Counted from the first letter of the stretch, positions 11,176-33,656 are shown. The stretch: 64,000 nt of DNA from Lumbricus terrestris (GCA_949752735.1 OX457036.1:19142246-19206245); one strand, 5' to 3'. Translations and numbers: made by a program. The notes: generated by a model from the sequence alone, not told the origin.

Positions 11176-13586
11176 CCATCACCATCGTCATATTCGTGAT
11201 CATCATCATCATCATCATCATCATTATCATCATCGTAGTCGTCGTTATCATCATCATCATCGCCGTCTCCATCATCTTCATCATCATCATTGTTATTATC
11301 ATTGATATCGCTGTTGTTGTTGTTGTTATTGCTGTTGTTGTTGTGAATTGTTATTGTTATAAGTCCATAGTTCGTCGTACTAGGCTATCAGCAGAAAGGC
11401 GCTATATAGGCCAGATATGCAGTGTCTGAAATGCATCGTTGGAAATTTCCATTTTTCGGCGCTGCATCTCAGACGCTCATAGACTTAACAAACTCACGAA
11501 CATTTCTAATCGGCGTTAAGATGTGGTGGTAAAATGGTTACTGCTGATGTTTTAAAATTTATATATATCATGCAAATGCTAAACGTTTTCGCCGAATTAT
11601 GGCACTTTATGTCGGGGTCTACTTTCATCGGGACACAGTGTTGTTACAGCTTGTCTATTTGGATAATAATTTTTCTTATTAGAACCCGTTCTCTGTTGTA
11701 ATACTCTGCGAATGAACCACAATCTACTCTATACATTAACACTTTCCATTGACACTTTTCAAACTGTTGAGAGAACGCTTGGATACCTATGATAGAAATG
11801 TCAACAATTGCAAACAATCCTTCTTCGTTAACCTGGATGAGAGAGGTTGGCTGTGCTTGTCGGAATTGTTCCTTCCGTCCAGATGCAGTTGGGATCACCC
11901 AGCTCCTCGCCGTTCGTTTTCCCGTCTCCATCTGAGTCCTTCTGGCACATGGTCCGGTCCCACACCTGGAATTGGAATTGGAATGATTGGATAGATGCAT
12001 CAGGTATTAATAACGTGCCTTAGAAAAGTGGTTCTGTCTATTTCTCTGGTGACGAATTTACCCCAATGTCTATCAAACGCAACTACTGAATTGGCCAGGT
12101 TTGAATCTTAGACAACAAGGTAGGGCCTACGTATGTACACTGTGATTCAAAATAAAGTAAGCCAAACTGGTCTTTCTAATATCTCCGATGCCTGATAACA
12201 TACCACGCTAAAATTATTTCCCAATTGTGTAGAGAATTGAACCGAAAATATGATTAAAAAATTTCATGACGTAAAGTTGAACAGATAGAAAGATATGAAT
12301 CTTTCAACTTCATATGCCGAAATTTTGGCTTGCTTTTTTTAAAAATCACGGCATAAATATATTATCATTGATAAGCTGCATGCCAAGCTCTTGCAAGATT
12401 CAGCGTTGCTTATTCTGTAGGTGAACGGCCATATAATATGGTGATCATCTATGTTGTGTTTACCAGAAGACTTGTATGCAAGAGAGTGAACTTCGAGACC
12501 GAGTCAAAAAGGCTCTGAGATTGAGACACAATGCCCTATAGCCTACAGTTCGATACAGTTCAAGAATGAAGACTTAAGCCTTCGGTATTTATTCCACAGA
12601 GTCTGAGTTCGCAAGTGAAGCTGCAAATTAATCAGAAAATGAATTTCAGCCTTGTCTCGGCTTCATACCACTTCCAGCCTTTCGAATTTTATTTAATCCA
12701 GTACGCTAACGATTTAGTTATCTCGCACCAGGCCAGCTTTCGTGTAAACCGCTGTTAAATATAGATGATACAAATGCTGTTTAAATTTTGCTCACGATGT
12801 TGAGAAACTTAGGAAGTTGCTATATAGATACATGTAAGCCAAGGACGTAGCCACGATTTTATTTGGGATGTGGGCATAGGCTCAATCGCGTCCTAAAAGT
12901 TGGGGAGACCAAATGAATCACGTCCTAAAAGTTAGGGGGACCATAATGATAAAGTCAATGGGACCACTCAAAAGTTGGGGGGACGCGTCCCGTGGGTCCC
13001 ATAGGGTGGTTGCGCCTATGGATGTGGGTGTGTTTACTCGACTTTGAGTAAGCCGACAAGCAACCTGAACAACGGACTTAGGGGTTTGGAGGATGATTTA
13101 ATCTATTGTAAAATGTCACATAGAAATAAGAGTTTCAAAATTAAATCACCTTAGTCCTTACAAGGATCACATCACGATTGTGCTAGTAGACTATATGCAT
13201 CACTTGATGGTGGCATTATTTAATTTCGGGGGTGTTGAAACACCCAAACGCCCCTTCCTGCGGCCTTGAGATAAGCAATTATAGTTGCTGCATGGATTAA
13301 AACATTCTCAATTGTTTCGTTTTCATACATAAGCGCAGAAATAATATATCAAACTGTCAAGAAATTATCTTACAAATTTATTTGCCGCGAAGTCTAATCC
13401 GAATGGATTTCGTGGTCCTGACCCGTAGACATTCTGATGCCCGACACCCGGCCAAATGGTCGACCGATTGCATGGATTCGGTACACTGTCTCCGTTGGGA
13501 ATCTTTGCTTGAAACGTTGGATACGCGTTTGCATTCAAGCAGAGTGCAGCTGCCAACAGGGTGCTCAGTAGAAGATTCAACCACAT
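956..13586 (-). CDS. Temptin / copper type II monooxygenase fusion, copy A (8 coding exons)
   Basis: Coding exons in transcription order: 13586-13374, 11965-11833, 11006-10908, 9813-9628, 5876-5719, 4293-4053, 3392-3296, 1526-956. All junctions are GT-AG, lengths sum to 1698 nt and the frame is open (565 aa). Residues 1-21 are a signal peptide ending ANA before YPTF. Residues 22-148 are temptin-like (KIPNGDSVPNPC, GVGHQN, NPFGLDFAA, DSDGDGKTNGEELGDP). Residues 149-500 match the DBH/MOXD/PHM core, with CuH ligands H198, H199 (LHHMM) and H265 (LHWNNP) and CuM ligands H339, H341 (HMH) and M414 (DEMC). The C-terminus has a hydrophobic stretch (GLGFVFTLMVIA), suggesting a GPI or membrane anchor. 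DBH and MOXD1 hydroxylate substrates with copper and ascorbate in the secretory pathway; the substrate here is unknown. No DOMON domain is present. Confidence 0.88.
2157..2826 (-). mobile_element. 5'-truncated RTE-like LINE with twin-priming-like 5' inversion
   Basis: The minus strand encodes the RT-distal region (KEFCYWG, DAKCHKEIKRRIAMGKEAFLKRKELLRGG, broken by frameshifts) and GHLLRGNSLQKEIIEGRLEG. The 3' end is GAAGAA-rich. A TSD TTGCAGGTC flanks it (2148-2156, 2827-2835). The 5' end carries a 41-bp perfect inverted copy of its own sequence (2725-2765 versus 2787-2827) around a short spacer. It lies in intron 8 of copy A. Confidence 0.75.
3296..3392 (-). CDS. Copy A exon 8: monooxygenase C domain
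   Basis: Encodes GKSGESRLSRNGKLVQ and YDYNAPTLSE. The donor is the internal GTACGT (phase 2), which joins in frame to FETPIEV of exon 9; the alternative GTTTAA does not. Confidence 0.84.
3393..4052. other. Intron 7 of copy A
   Basis: Contains a (TTTG)n run at about 3530-3560, a (TA)n run near 3675 and short ATC repeats at 3945-4015. Otherwise it aligns to 23451-24099 of copy B. No further feature was seen. Confidence 0.5.
4053..4293 (-). CDS. Copy A exon 7: LHWNNP and CuM HMH
   Basis: Encodes LHWNNPVHWAN (third CuH ligand), DSSGMTIYHT, LRPNRGQ, IPPGQ and LHMHLLG (CuM H-x-H). The phase 1 donor GTAGGT is chosen because copy C only permits the equivalent site. Confidence 0.88.
4690..4833 (+). 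pseudogene. Relic ORF of an unidentified mobile element
   Basis: Encodes LALEVPGPINKENVDFLFAFGR, which resembles the longer relic at 25189-25392. The duplicate in copy B lies near 24805-24945. The family was not recognised. Confidence 0.35.
4969..5056. repeat. (AAT)n/(ATT)n inverted microsatellite
   Basis: An AAT run switches to an ATT run, so the two halves can pair as a hairpin. Further ATT runs lie at 5257-5318 and 5484-5518. Confidence 0.85.
5336..5440 (+). repeat. Dispersed short repeat
   Basis: A segment containing AACAGAACAAAAGCTGTGTG, then GTCCAACC and CAATTAAGGGCTTA, recurs at 20995-21065. Both are flanked by ATT-rich arrays, so this may be a SINE-like element. The class is unknown. 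Confidence 0.4.
5719..5876 (-). CDS. Copy A exon 6: Cu2 monooxygenase N domain, middle
   Basis: Encodes ECGMDSGNACRS, GFWVAGDTGKCLNSQLGFRIG and a C-terminal VLH leading into the next exon. The donor is GTGAGC, phase 0. Confidence 0.86.
6113..7381. mobile_element. Nested TA-flanked element with GGGGTGATATGGACA repeats
   Basis: Flanked by TA on both sides. The TIR begins GGGTC and includes CCGGGGGGTTATGGAC at both ends. Internally, GGGGTGATATGGACA and its reverse complement recur (6480-6546, 7122-7200), some as perfect palindromes. No coding capacity was recognised. Confidence 0.6.
8034..8494. mobile_element. MITE with GAGTATCCCC termini, copy 1
   Basis: The termini are GTCACGAAATAGAGTATCCC and its diverged inverted copy, and GGGGATAGA-type motifs recur inside. 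A second copy lies at 48068-48520, also nested inside another transposon. Confidence 0.65.
8527..9627. other. Intron 5 of copy A, remainder
   Basis: Aligns to 26620-27726 of copy B with small indels. Short runs such as TAATATTAATATT were seen. No gene was seen. Confidence 0.5.
9628..9813 (-). CDS. Copy A exon 5: Cu2 monooxygenase N domain, CuH His-His
   Basis: 62 codons, acceptor TTTGTAG, donor GTAAGT. Carries TTYICYQFKLP, IAIEPIIDN and LHHMMLYAC, the hallmark of the first copper site of PHM/DBH enzymes. Confidence 0.88.
10315..10684 (+). mobile_element. hAT-like MITE (CAGTGGTTCCCAACC), copy A intron 4
   Basis: The TIR CAGTGGTTCCCAACC is inverted at the right end. The 8-bp TSD AGTTAGGT (10307-10314, 10685-10692) is perfect. 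Copy B has the empty site near 28520. It contains a tandem repeat around GAGGCCTGGCGGGCCA. Confidence 0.88.
10908..11006 (-). CDS. Copy A exon 4: cysteine-rich linker
   Basis: 33 codons (VCEPLNSSLCAGKN..CMPGKFNC) with four cysteines, probably completing the temptin-like module. The acceptor (GTTGAAG) has a weak pyrimidine tract. The donor is GTAAAA. Confidence 0.83.
11113..11335. repeat. (ATC)n array, copy A intron 3
   Basis: Pure ATC units to about 11175, then interrupted units, then TTG repeats. It accounts for the poly-His, poly-Met and poly-Ile open frames here. Confidence 0.9.
11833..11965 (-). CDS. Copy A exon 3: temptin EF-hand-like motif
   Basis: Starts VWDRTMCQ and carries DSDGDGKTNGEELGD, an EF-hand-like acidic loop typical of temptin, then DPNCIW and SHPG. 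The acceptor is TTCCAG and the donor GTTAAC (phase 1). Confidence 0.87.
12138..12353. mobile_element. Mariner-derived MITE
   Basis: About 216 bp, starting CACTGTGATTCAAAATAAAG and ending in a degraded inverted copy of that end. Ends and body match the larger element at 35642-37089. Flanked by TA and absent from copy B. Confidence 0.7.
12875..13020. mobile_element. hAT-like MITE (CATAGGCGCAACC), copy 1
   Basis: 146 bp with TIR CATAGG..CAATC / GGTTGCGCCTATG and a perfect 8-bp TSD GATGTGGG (12867-12874, 13021-13028). Copy B lacks it. Confidence 0.85.
13374..13586 (-). CDS. Copy A exon 2: signal peptide + temptin N-terminal half
   Basis: The ATG lies immediately after the acceptor (ATTGCAG then ATG), as in all three copies, so upstream in-frame codons in the open frame are intronic. 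It encodes MWLNLLLSTLLAAALC.. then YPTFQAKIPNG and NPFGLDFAANKF. The donor is GTAAGA, phase 0. Confidence 0.88.
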
Positions 13587-14607
13587 CTGCAATATTTTAA
13601 TGAAGTTCGTAGAGGTAAGATTTATCAAGTCGGGTTTCATCATCTTGGTTCATCATTTCAAACGGAAATAAAGGCAATAATTATGATTGCAATTCATAGG
13701 ATGAACCGCTGCTCATAATTCATAAATCATAACAACGGTAGCCTATACCTCTTCAGTATAATTTATTGACTTACGACCATGAATAAGTTGCGTCATCATT
13801 GCTGGGAATAGGTCCTATTTATATCATTATTTTATCCAAAGGTTAATTATGGCTATTCAATATAAGATCTAATCAGTGTTTAAAGTAAACCTTGTCCAGA
13901 GGATGTGAAATGCATATTGATTATTGAACATTTTTATGTTGATTTCATTAAGGCATGCAATGAATTTTCACAGGGTAGGCTATCCTGTGAAGTTAGATGA
14001 TTGCAATACGTTGTATGAAGGATGACATTAATTTATATCTGTATGGTCAATCTTGTCAAAGTTCCTGCAGAAAAAGTGCTAAGAAAGGCCGCAGCAATTA
14101 AACGTTGATTCGCAATAATTGATATAGGCCTAGGCATTGGAAAAGACGACATTAGTTCAGCGTTGTTAACAGTCATGACCCTCTGAATCAGATGTGATTC
14201 AGAGGGTCAAGACAGAGTCCATAGTTCGTCGTACTAGGCTGTCAGCAGAAAGGCGCTATATAGGCCAGATATGCAGTGTCTAAACGCTTCGTTGGAAATT
14301 TCCATTTTTCGGCGCTGCCTCTCAGACGCTCATAAACTTACCAAACTCACGAACATTTCTAATCGGCGTTAAGATGTGGTGGTAAAATGGTTACTGTTGA
14401 TTTTTTTAAAAATATATTGTCTATCAGGCAAATGCTAAACGTTTTCGCCGAATTATGACACTTTATGTTGGGGTCTACTTTCATCGCGACAAAATGTATA
14501 GTTTTGTTGACTGTTACGCTACTAGTAATACATTGTTTTCTAAATCTCGTTTAACAAGAAATATTCATCTCGCCAACTGACGCTCACCGAATAAAACAGC
14601 CGCTTAC
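13587..14607. other. Intron 1 of copy A
   Basis: Aligns to 32112-33533 of copy B apart from the 335-bp hAT element and a local duplication there. Nothing else was recognised. Confidence 0.5.
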
Positions 14608-14695
14608 CTTATTCCTGCAATAGCGCTGTAGACTTGTTTCATGCGATTTGCAAATGATGCGCATTTGACTCGACGCCAGAACTTATATGCTGTTG
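14608..14695 (-). other. Copy A non-coding exon 1 (5' UTR)
   Basis: A conserved block ends in AAG before the donor GTAAGC. Copies B and C have the same block and donor position. There is no conserved ATG frame, and translation starts in exon 2. The 5' edge is placed about 30 nt below the TATA box and is approximate. Confidence 0.55.
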
Positions 14696-14721
14696 GTCTA
14701 CTTTCTAAAGAGACAACAACA

Positions 14722-14728
14722 CTTTATA
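14722..14728 (-). promoter_or_regulatory. TATA box, copy A
   Basis: Minus strand TATAAAG, conserved at the same place in all three copies (CATATAAAG in B and C). In A a GGCCTA micro-insertion at 14729-14734 changes the upstream flank to GGCCTATAAAG. Confidence 0.55.
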
Positions 14729-14956
14729 GGCCTATGAACTTGAAAGGAGCTCTCGTGAAGCGAGTGAACTCGTTTTTACCTTTAAAAATAAGTTGCTTGC
14801 ACTCAACGCTTGGCCTACTTGCACCGTGTGTCGATTCTTACGACTGCAAAGCATAGCCGTTGCGCTTACAATGTTGACATCCGACGACTTTTATTGCAAA
14901 TTGACTGTACTACAAGCTTGATCTGGTTTGCGGGTTATAAACCGAAATCAACAAGT

Positions 14957-15716
14957 CTTCTTCTCTTCTTTAGGTTCTCTGCCCTTCGGCAGGTTCCAAC
15001 CTCCAATAACGCCACTGCTCTCTGTGCTGTGCCTTTTCTCTCAGTTTGCTGTATCCATTGGCCATAATCCCTCCGAGCATCATTTGCCGCGGTCTTCCTC
15101 TCCCTCTCCTTCCTTCCATTCTCCCTTCTATGATTTCTCTCAGGAGGGAGTCTCCTCTTAACACGTGATCAACCCAGTTCTTTTGTCTTTCTCTTATTGT
15201 TGTTATTAGGGATCGCTTTTCACCAACCATTTGTAGCACCTCCTCATTCGTTATATGCTCCGTCCAGCTCACCTTCTCCATCCTTCTCCAAATCCACATC
15301 TCGAAAGTCTCTAATTTCTGAACATCCTCACTCTTGATAGTCCAGGTCTCCGACCCATACAGTGCCACACTCCATACCAGTGTTTTGACCAGTCTTTTCT
15401 TTAAGCCTTTGTTTAATCCTCCTCTCAACAATTCTCCTCTTTTCGTGAATGCATCCTTTCCCATTGCTATTCTTCGTTTCATATCGCTTTGGCACCTTGC
15501 ATCTGATGTTATCATGCTTCCCAAGTAACAGAAGCTCTTGACCTGTTCCACCTTCTCGCCGTTGATTTTTATTTTCTCTGTTATACTTCCTCCTCTTCTC
15601 GGCTTATCCTCATACTCTTTGTCTTTCCAATGTTTATTTTCATGTTGTATTTCCTTAAGGTCAGATTTAATTTGTCCATCATCTTCTGTAGTCCTTCCTG
15701 TGTCGTCGCCAACACC
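14957..15716 (-). mobile_element. 5'-truncated RTE-like LINE upstream of copy A
   Basis: Encodes the RT C-terminal part (KMMDKLNLTLRKYNMKIN, broken by a frameshift, then FCYLGSMITSDARCQSDMKR, SETWTIKSEDVQKLETFEMW, GHVLRG-like, REIIEGRMEGRRGRGRPRQ). The TSD AAATCAACAAGT is 12 bp (14945-14956, 15717-15728). Copy B retains the empty site at about 33870. It separates the copy A promoter from its conserved upstream block. Confidence 0.88.
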
Positions 15717-15728
15717 AAATCAACAAGT

Positions 15729-16020
15729 GGCCGTGAATAATTCCCGTACAATAAACTTCTAAACTTCTTTGGTGGGCAACTCGAAACCCGTAATATTATA
15801 TAGTGCATGTAATGTTAGCCTATACATCTATGTAGGCTTACAGATTAATATATACGATATATAATATTATACTGTGTAATAAGCTTATAGTACACGACGT
15901 TGTTGTCCTCGATCACCTGCGTAGAGTGAAAAGTCAATCCGTAAGAGAGAAGTGGAAAAACCTTCATTCGGGTCCTTCCCGCCAAATGTCATGCAAAACA
16001 AAAGTAATTTATGTAGCGCA
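15729..16020 (-). promoter_or_regulatory. Conserved upstream block, copy A
   Basis: Block shared by all three copies, including a segment around GGGTCCTTCCCGCC at 15970. In A it is pushed about 760 bp away from the promoter by a LINE insertion. The regulatory role is inferred from conservation between paralogues only. Confidence 0.3.
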
Positions 16021-16039
16021 ATCCGATGATCATAAAGAA

Positions 16040-17895
<1,856 letters not shown>

Positions 17896-19206
17896 ATCAT
17901 CGTCTATAATTGCATATAAATGTAACAAGTATAATTGTGTATGCCAATATAGGACATGCAGCACACTAAAAATAGTCGTTAATGCAGATAAATTATCAAA
18001 AGACATGTGGTCTAAATTTAACATAACAGTCAACTTCAAGAAGAGAGCCTTTTAAATTCCAGTAACCTAAACCTACGAGAGTAGCCACTCATGATGAGCA
18101 TATAGGCTATAGCAGGAGCGAAGCTAATATTGTACCAGCATAACCGAGGCTATTTTTGTCATGCATGCGTGCAGCTTGCGTAATGCGTATCTTTGTAGGT
18201 CTGCGATTGCATGGAGAACATAACCTCTCTTAAACTAATAGGCTTAAGCTACTTATGCTGCAGTTTGAGCAGTTACACAGCATTGAGCACAAAGTCGTAG
18301 AAATCAGCACATGTCATGCTAAAATTTGAATTTCCAACAGTTCCGCTTTAAATAACAAGTCTGGTGATCTGGTAATTGCGATTGTTTATATAGACAACTG
18401 TTACACAAAGGACATAATATTATAGCTGCATGTTGTCTAACAATCGCAATTTCCTGAGCACCAAACTTGACCTAGCTGCCAGGTCCGCTAGGTCATCTAT
18501 ATAGCCTTATGCTGAAGTAGCCGAACACTATAGCAAAATGCGTTGGAAATGGACTGGCTAGGCCTACTGGTTTGTAAAGTTTTGATTAATTCCGCCTATA
18601 GCCCATGGAGCGCTGTACAACATCCAATTTTCAATCATAAACGCAAGGTTTGGTACAGCACAGGACCCGAAATCTTCGTACAATTTGTCGAGTTTAGTGT
18701 CTAAACAAGAACATTTTTGTGTAGTAAACCTCTACAGCAAATTCCGGGACAATTTGGGATCAATCCGAGACACGGGACGCACAGGGCCAATTCCGGGACT
18801 GTCCCGGCGAATCTGGGACGGTTGGCAGCCCTAGCTGTACACGAGGGTACACGCAGGTATACAGCGTATACTCACCGCCGGGGAAAAACGGCATCGTATA
18901 GTACGTATACTCACCTCCCGAAAAGTAGGGTATACGCGGGTAAATAGCAGGGTACACTGTACACGCTAGTAAATCAGGCGCACGCGGCTGTTTTGGGGTC
19001 GGATGACTAAACAAAAAAGTCGTCAGATTTTTCAGACGGGAAAATGGACGAAATTTTCTCCAGATTTTGGCCGGATGACTAAAAAAGTCGTCAGATTTTT
19101 GGGCGGGAAAACGGGAAAATGGACGAAATTTTCCCGATATTAGGTCGTCGGAAAATTTTCTCCCGGTCAGCGTGTACTCACCTCAAAATTTACCAGTACA
19201 GCCCTG
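17896..19206. other. Intergenic region between units A and B
   Basis: No gene was seen. 18770-18832 resembles the end of a hAT-type element (minus strand CTAGGGCTGCCAACCGTCCC). 18990-19160 carries repeated CCGGATGACTAAAAAAGTCG motifs shared with the MITE at 43160. Boundaries could not be set. Confidence 0.4.
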
Positions 19207-21085
19207 CCTACGACCAAAGAAGCCCTGCTTTGCATGGTTCAAAGGGGACAAGCAAGTCGCATTGAAGTGCCGAGCTTAGGAATCGACGGCCACTGCAGAC
19301 CGAACCAGAACAGCTGCAGAGTTCCAGTAGGCTGTGCATGCAAGACTTCTATGGACTCCGTCAATGTCCCGTTAGTTTTCCATTTTGATTCCAGATTAGA
19401 CGTTGTGTGTCTAAATAATATAGGCCTAACTATGGTAGGCTATTCGGTTTTGAAATAAGACTGAAAGCATCAAATTTTGACCCCTTCGCACTCTGTTATT
19501 ATTGGAGCCAAGCCGAGCTTCTTCGATATTTAACAGTGCTCAGCTTATGCTTCCCGTCTTTTTGGAGCCACAGAAGCACATTGCGGGTCTCATATTTCAC
19601 ATGGATCTAAGTTTATCTTCATATAGGCTGAAGGTAAGACCAGGACCATAAGAAGTGCTACAAAAGCGTGCAAATTTATGAGCCACACACGCAAAGCAAT
19701 AGTTTGACTTTCAGTCACTTTTGAATTTTTTAATAATTAAACAAATTATTCGTAGAACTAGGCTTAAACACAGAAGGAAAGAAACGTCTTCGGATAACGG
19801 GAATAGGTGCGTTTGGATACTTACGGTCTTAGGCACCAGCTGGTAGGAAAAAGTAGCGTTCGGGCCTAGTCTACAACCAGGTACTTTTACCTTGAGGGTA
19901 GCCTAAGTAAACAAGCTAACATGTAACAAAAGCAGTTCGTTGGTTTTAAGCCAACAAACATCACAGCTCATAAACTATAAAACACTAGCTGAATTACCCG
20001 GCGTTGCCCGGGAAATTTCGATATTTGGTCCACAGCCACGCTGACCCCTTTCCCACTTAGCCTTTCTCACCCCACCTTCTTCCATCGGCCCCAACCCGGT
20101 CCCAGCCTGGGGTACCTGGTGTTGTCGGTGAAATGCAGATTTTTCGCCCCAACCCAGCTCCCATTGCAACCGCCCCTGCGGGGCGGGTTCGTCAGCCTCC
20201 GTTGTGGCCAGCATTTGCCGGCGAATTTTGGTTCTTTTGCCTAAACCCGTCCGCCCTAAATACCGGTAATGTCCAGATGGCTTGTATACGTACGACGACA
20301 CGGTACTATATTAATTACCGGTATCCATTGTCATTGTCTTGCGATCAACCGTTCATAATATTATTATCAGTGTTTTTAGTATAATTTAGCGAAAGCGCGC
20401 GCTATAAAATCGGCCGCCTAAAGCGAAGTAAAGAAGGGATGACGTCATAAATCTATGGGATCTTTGAAAGCGATCCGGCGACCAATCTTAAATACTGCAT
20501 TATATTAGCTTTCGTCGGATTATTAAAAATTAAATGTTTCAAATTCGGCAAAGGTAAGATTTTTGGATCGCGAACCCCCCTATGTTTGTTAATGGGTCCT
20601 AAAAAGTATTTTTGTAAATATTGGGAAAAATCGGTCGGGTGGATAAGAAGAAAATTGTTCGCAAACATTGGAAAAGTTTCGCCTTTATAGTTTTAGATAA
20701 TGATTCATGAGGAGAAGAAGCAGAAGCTAATTGTTAAGCCCTCCTCAATTTTTATGTATTTCCCATTCGTTGGTAATAGCAAGATAAAGAGCGTTAGGAT
20801 TGTTGTCTTTAAATAGTCATTTTAATTGCTATAATTTATTGGTGGAATAATGGTATACAGTCATATTGACTGCAAAGTTTTTTGATTAGCTGATCCCACT
20901 GATACACAACATGTTGCATCGTTGTTGTTGTTGTTTTTGTTATTATTATTATTATTATTTCATGATTTTTATTGTTTCAACAAATATTCCAAATATACAA
21001 ACAGAACAAAAGCTGTGTGAATTTTAGCGAGTCCAACCACCCTCATCCATATCAATTAAGGGCTTAAAATTATTATGCGAAATAC

Positions 21086-21136
<51 letters not shown>

Positions 21137-21195
21137 ATAATAATAATAATAATAATAATAATATTAATATTAATAATAATAATAATAATAATAAT

Positions 21196-21286
<91 letters not shown>

Positions 21287-21661
21287 TTTATTATTATTTT
21301 TATTATAATTATTTTTATTATCATAGTCATTTTAATTATTATCATTGCTTAATTGCCCCGAGGTCACGTGACCCCTCAGGACTTGAATATTAGGCTTCTG
21401 AATTGTCACCCACAAAATCTTGAACTATAAAACTAAACTTATGCCTTGGATTGCTTCTGCTATTTTGAAATCTTCCAACTAAAACTTAATTAGACCTCTG
21501 TCAACCTCGTTGTAGGCTACAATTAATCAAAAAATTTGCAATCGATCGTCTGCCAGCGTTTATTATATAACTCTGGTTTAAAAACTCTGAGATTATGCAT
21601 GCAATGCAAAGTTTGTCACGAATTAATGTAGTCCGAATGTTTTCATAATAATTGCATAAAA
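19207..21661. other. 3' flank of unit B with copy-specific insertions
   Basis: 19207-19780 and 21540-21661 align to unit A. 19781-21540 is largely specific to B and holds an unknown dispersed repeat starting around ACCCGGCGTTGCCCGGG (19998) and a (TAA)n array. No convincing gene was seen. Confidence 0.45.
21085..21345. repeat. (AAT)n microsatellite
   Basis: About 260 bp of AAT with few interruptions, ending in ATT-type units. Confidence 0.92.
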
Positions 21662-32111
<10,450 letters not shown>

Positions 32112-32991
32112 CTGCAATATTTTAATGTTGTACACAGAGGTAAGATATTCAAGTCGGGTTTCATCATCTTGGTTCATCATTTCAAACGGACACAAAGGCA
32201 ATAATTATGATTGCAATTCATACAATGAACCTCTGCTCATAATTCATAAATCATAACAGCGGTAGGCCTATCTCTTCAGTCTTAGTTGACTTACGACTGT
32301 GAATGAGTTGCGTCATCATTGCTGAGATTAGGTCATATTTATATAATTATTTAATCCAAAGGTTAATTATTATGGCTGTTCAATATTAATAGGTATTTTA
32401 AAACCTTATCCACAGGGTGTGAAATGCATTTTGAACATTTTTAATGTTACTTTCATTTCGGTCTGAAATGAATTTTTATAGGGTAATCTGTGAAGTTAGA
32501 TTATAGTAGTATGAAAGATGACATTAATTAATATCTGGGTTGGGTAAATCTGGTTAAAGTTCCTGCAGAAAAAGAGAAAAAGTGCTGAAAAAGGACACAG
32601 CAATAAAACGTTGGATTGCAATTGATATAATCATATAAGCATTGGAAAAGACGACATTAGTTCAACTTTGTTAGCAGAGTCATGACACTTTGAATCATAC
32701 GTGATGCAGAGGGTCATGACAGAGTCCATAGTTCGTACTATCAGCAAAAAAGCATTGTCTGAAACGCATTGTTGGAAATTTCCATTTTTCGGAGCTGCAT
32801 CTCAAACGCTCATAAACTTAACAAACTCACCAACATTTCTAATCGACGTTAAGATGTGGTGGTAAAATGGTTACTGTTGATGTTTTAAAAATATATATCA
32901 GGCAAATGTTAAACGTTTTCGCCGAATTATGATACTTTATGTTGGGGTCTACTTTCATCGGGACACAGTGTCTAGTTTTGTTGACTGTTAC

Positions 32992-33326
32992 CAGGGGCGG
33001 ATCCAGGGGGCCAATCCGGCCATGGCCCCCATTTAAAAATTGCATGGGACGTGGCCCCCATTTGGTTTCAATAAGCCATTAAATAAATGTAGTGGGAGAG
33101 AAAAACAGGACATCAGGCTCCGCCTATTACAAAATCGTACGAACGCACGTGGCCCCCCGCGTCGATTTAGCGGAGGATGAAATGGTATCTTTTTCCCGAA
33201 GAATTGGCCGATGACTTTAAAAAAGGGCATCAGTTTTTTCGGCGGCACAACGAAATTTTTCCCCTGTCCCACCAACAAGACCCAAAATTTTGGCCCCCCC
33301 TTCCAAAATTTCTGTATCCGCCCTTG
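32992..33326. mobile_element. hAT-like MITE (CAGGGGCGGATCC), copy B intron 1
   Basis: 335 bp with a CAGGGGCGGATCC-type TIR and a perfect 8-bp TSD ACTGTTAC (32984-32991, 33327-33334). Same family as the large element at 58750. Confidence 0.9.
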
Positions 33327-33520
33327 ACTGTTACGCGACTAGCATTACATTGTTTTCTAAATCTCGTTTAACAAGAAATATTCATTTCGCCAACTGACAC
33401 TCACCGAATAAAACAGCCACCCATAGTTTTGTTGACTGTTACGCTACTAATATTACATTGTTTTCTAAATCTCGTTTAACAAGAAATATTCATTTCGCCA
33501 ACTGACACTCACTGAATAAA
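33327..33520. repeat. Local tandem duplication near copy B exon 1
   Basis: About 95 bp following the MITE (GACTGTTACGC..AATAAAACAGCC) is repeated directly just downstream. Copy A has a single copy. Confidence 0.7.
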
Positions 33521-33533
33521 ACAGCCGCCCTAC

Positions 33534-33620
33534 CTTATTCCTGCAAAATAGCGCTGTAGACTTGTTTCTTGCGATTTGCAAATGATGCGCATTTGACTCA
33601 ACGCCAGAACTTATATGCTT
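33534..33620 (-). other. Copy B non-coding exon 1 (5' UTR)
   Basis: Homologous to the copy A exon 1, with donor AAG then GTAGGG. The transcription start is estimated from the TATA position only. Confidence 0.52.
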
Positions 33621-33648
33621 TGGTCTACTTTCTAAAGAGACAACAACA

Positions 33649-33656
33649 CTTTATAT
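33649..33656 (-). promoter_or_regulatory. TATA box, copy B
   Basis: Minus strand ATATAAAG followed by the conserved TGTTGTTGTC block and exon 1. Confidence 0.55.

Noticed and set aside
12875..13020. Element with TAGGC...GCCTA ends as the source of the TAGGCCTA micro-insertions
   Set aside because: Its true ends are CATAGG...CCTATG with an 8-bp TSD, so excision would not give the observed TA-centred 5-6 bp insertions.
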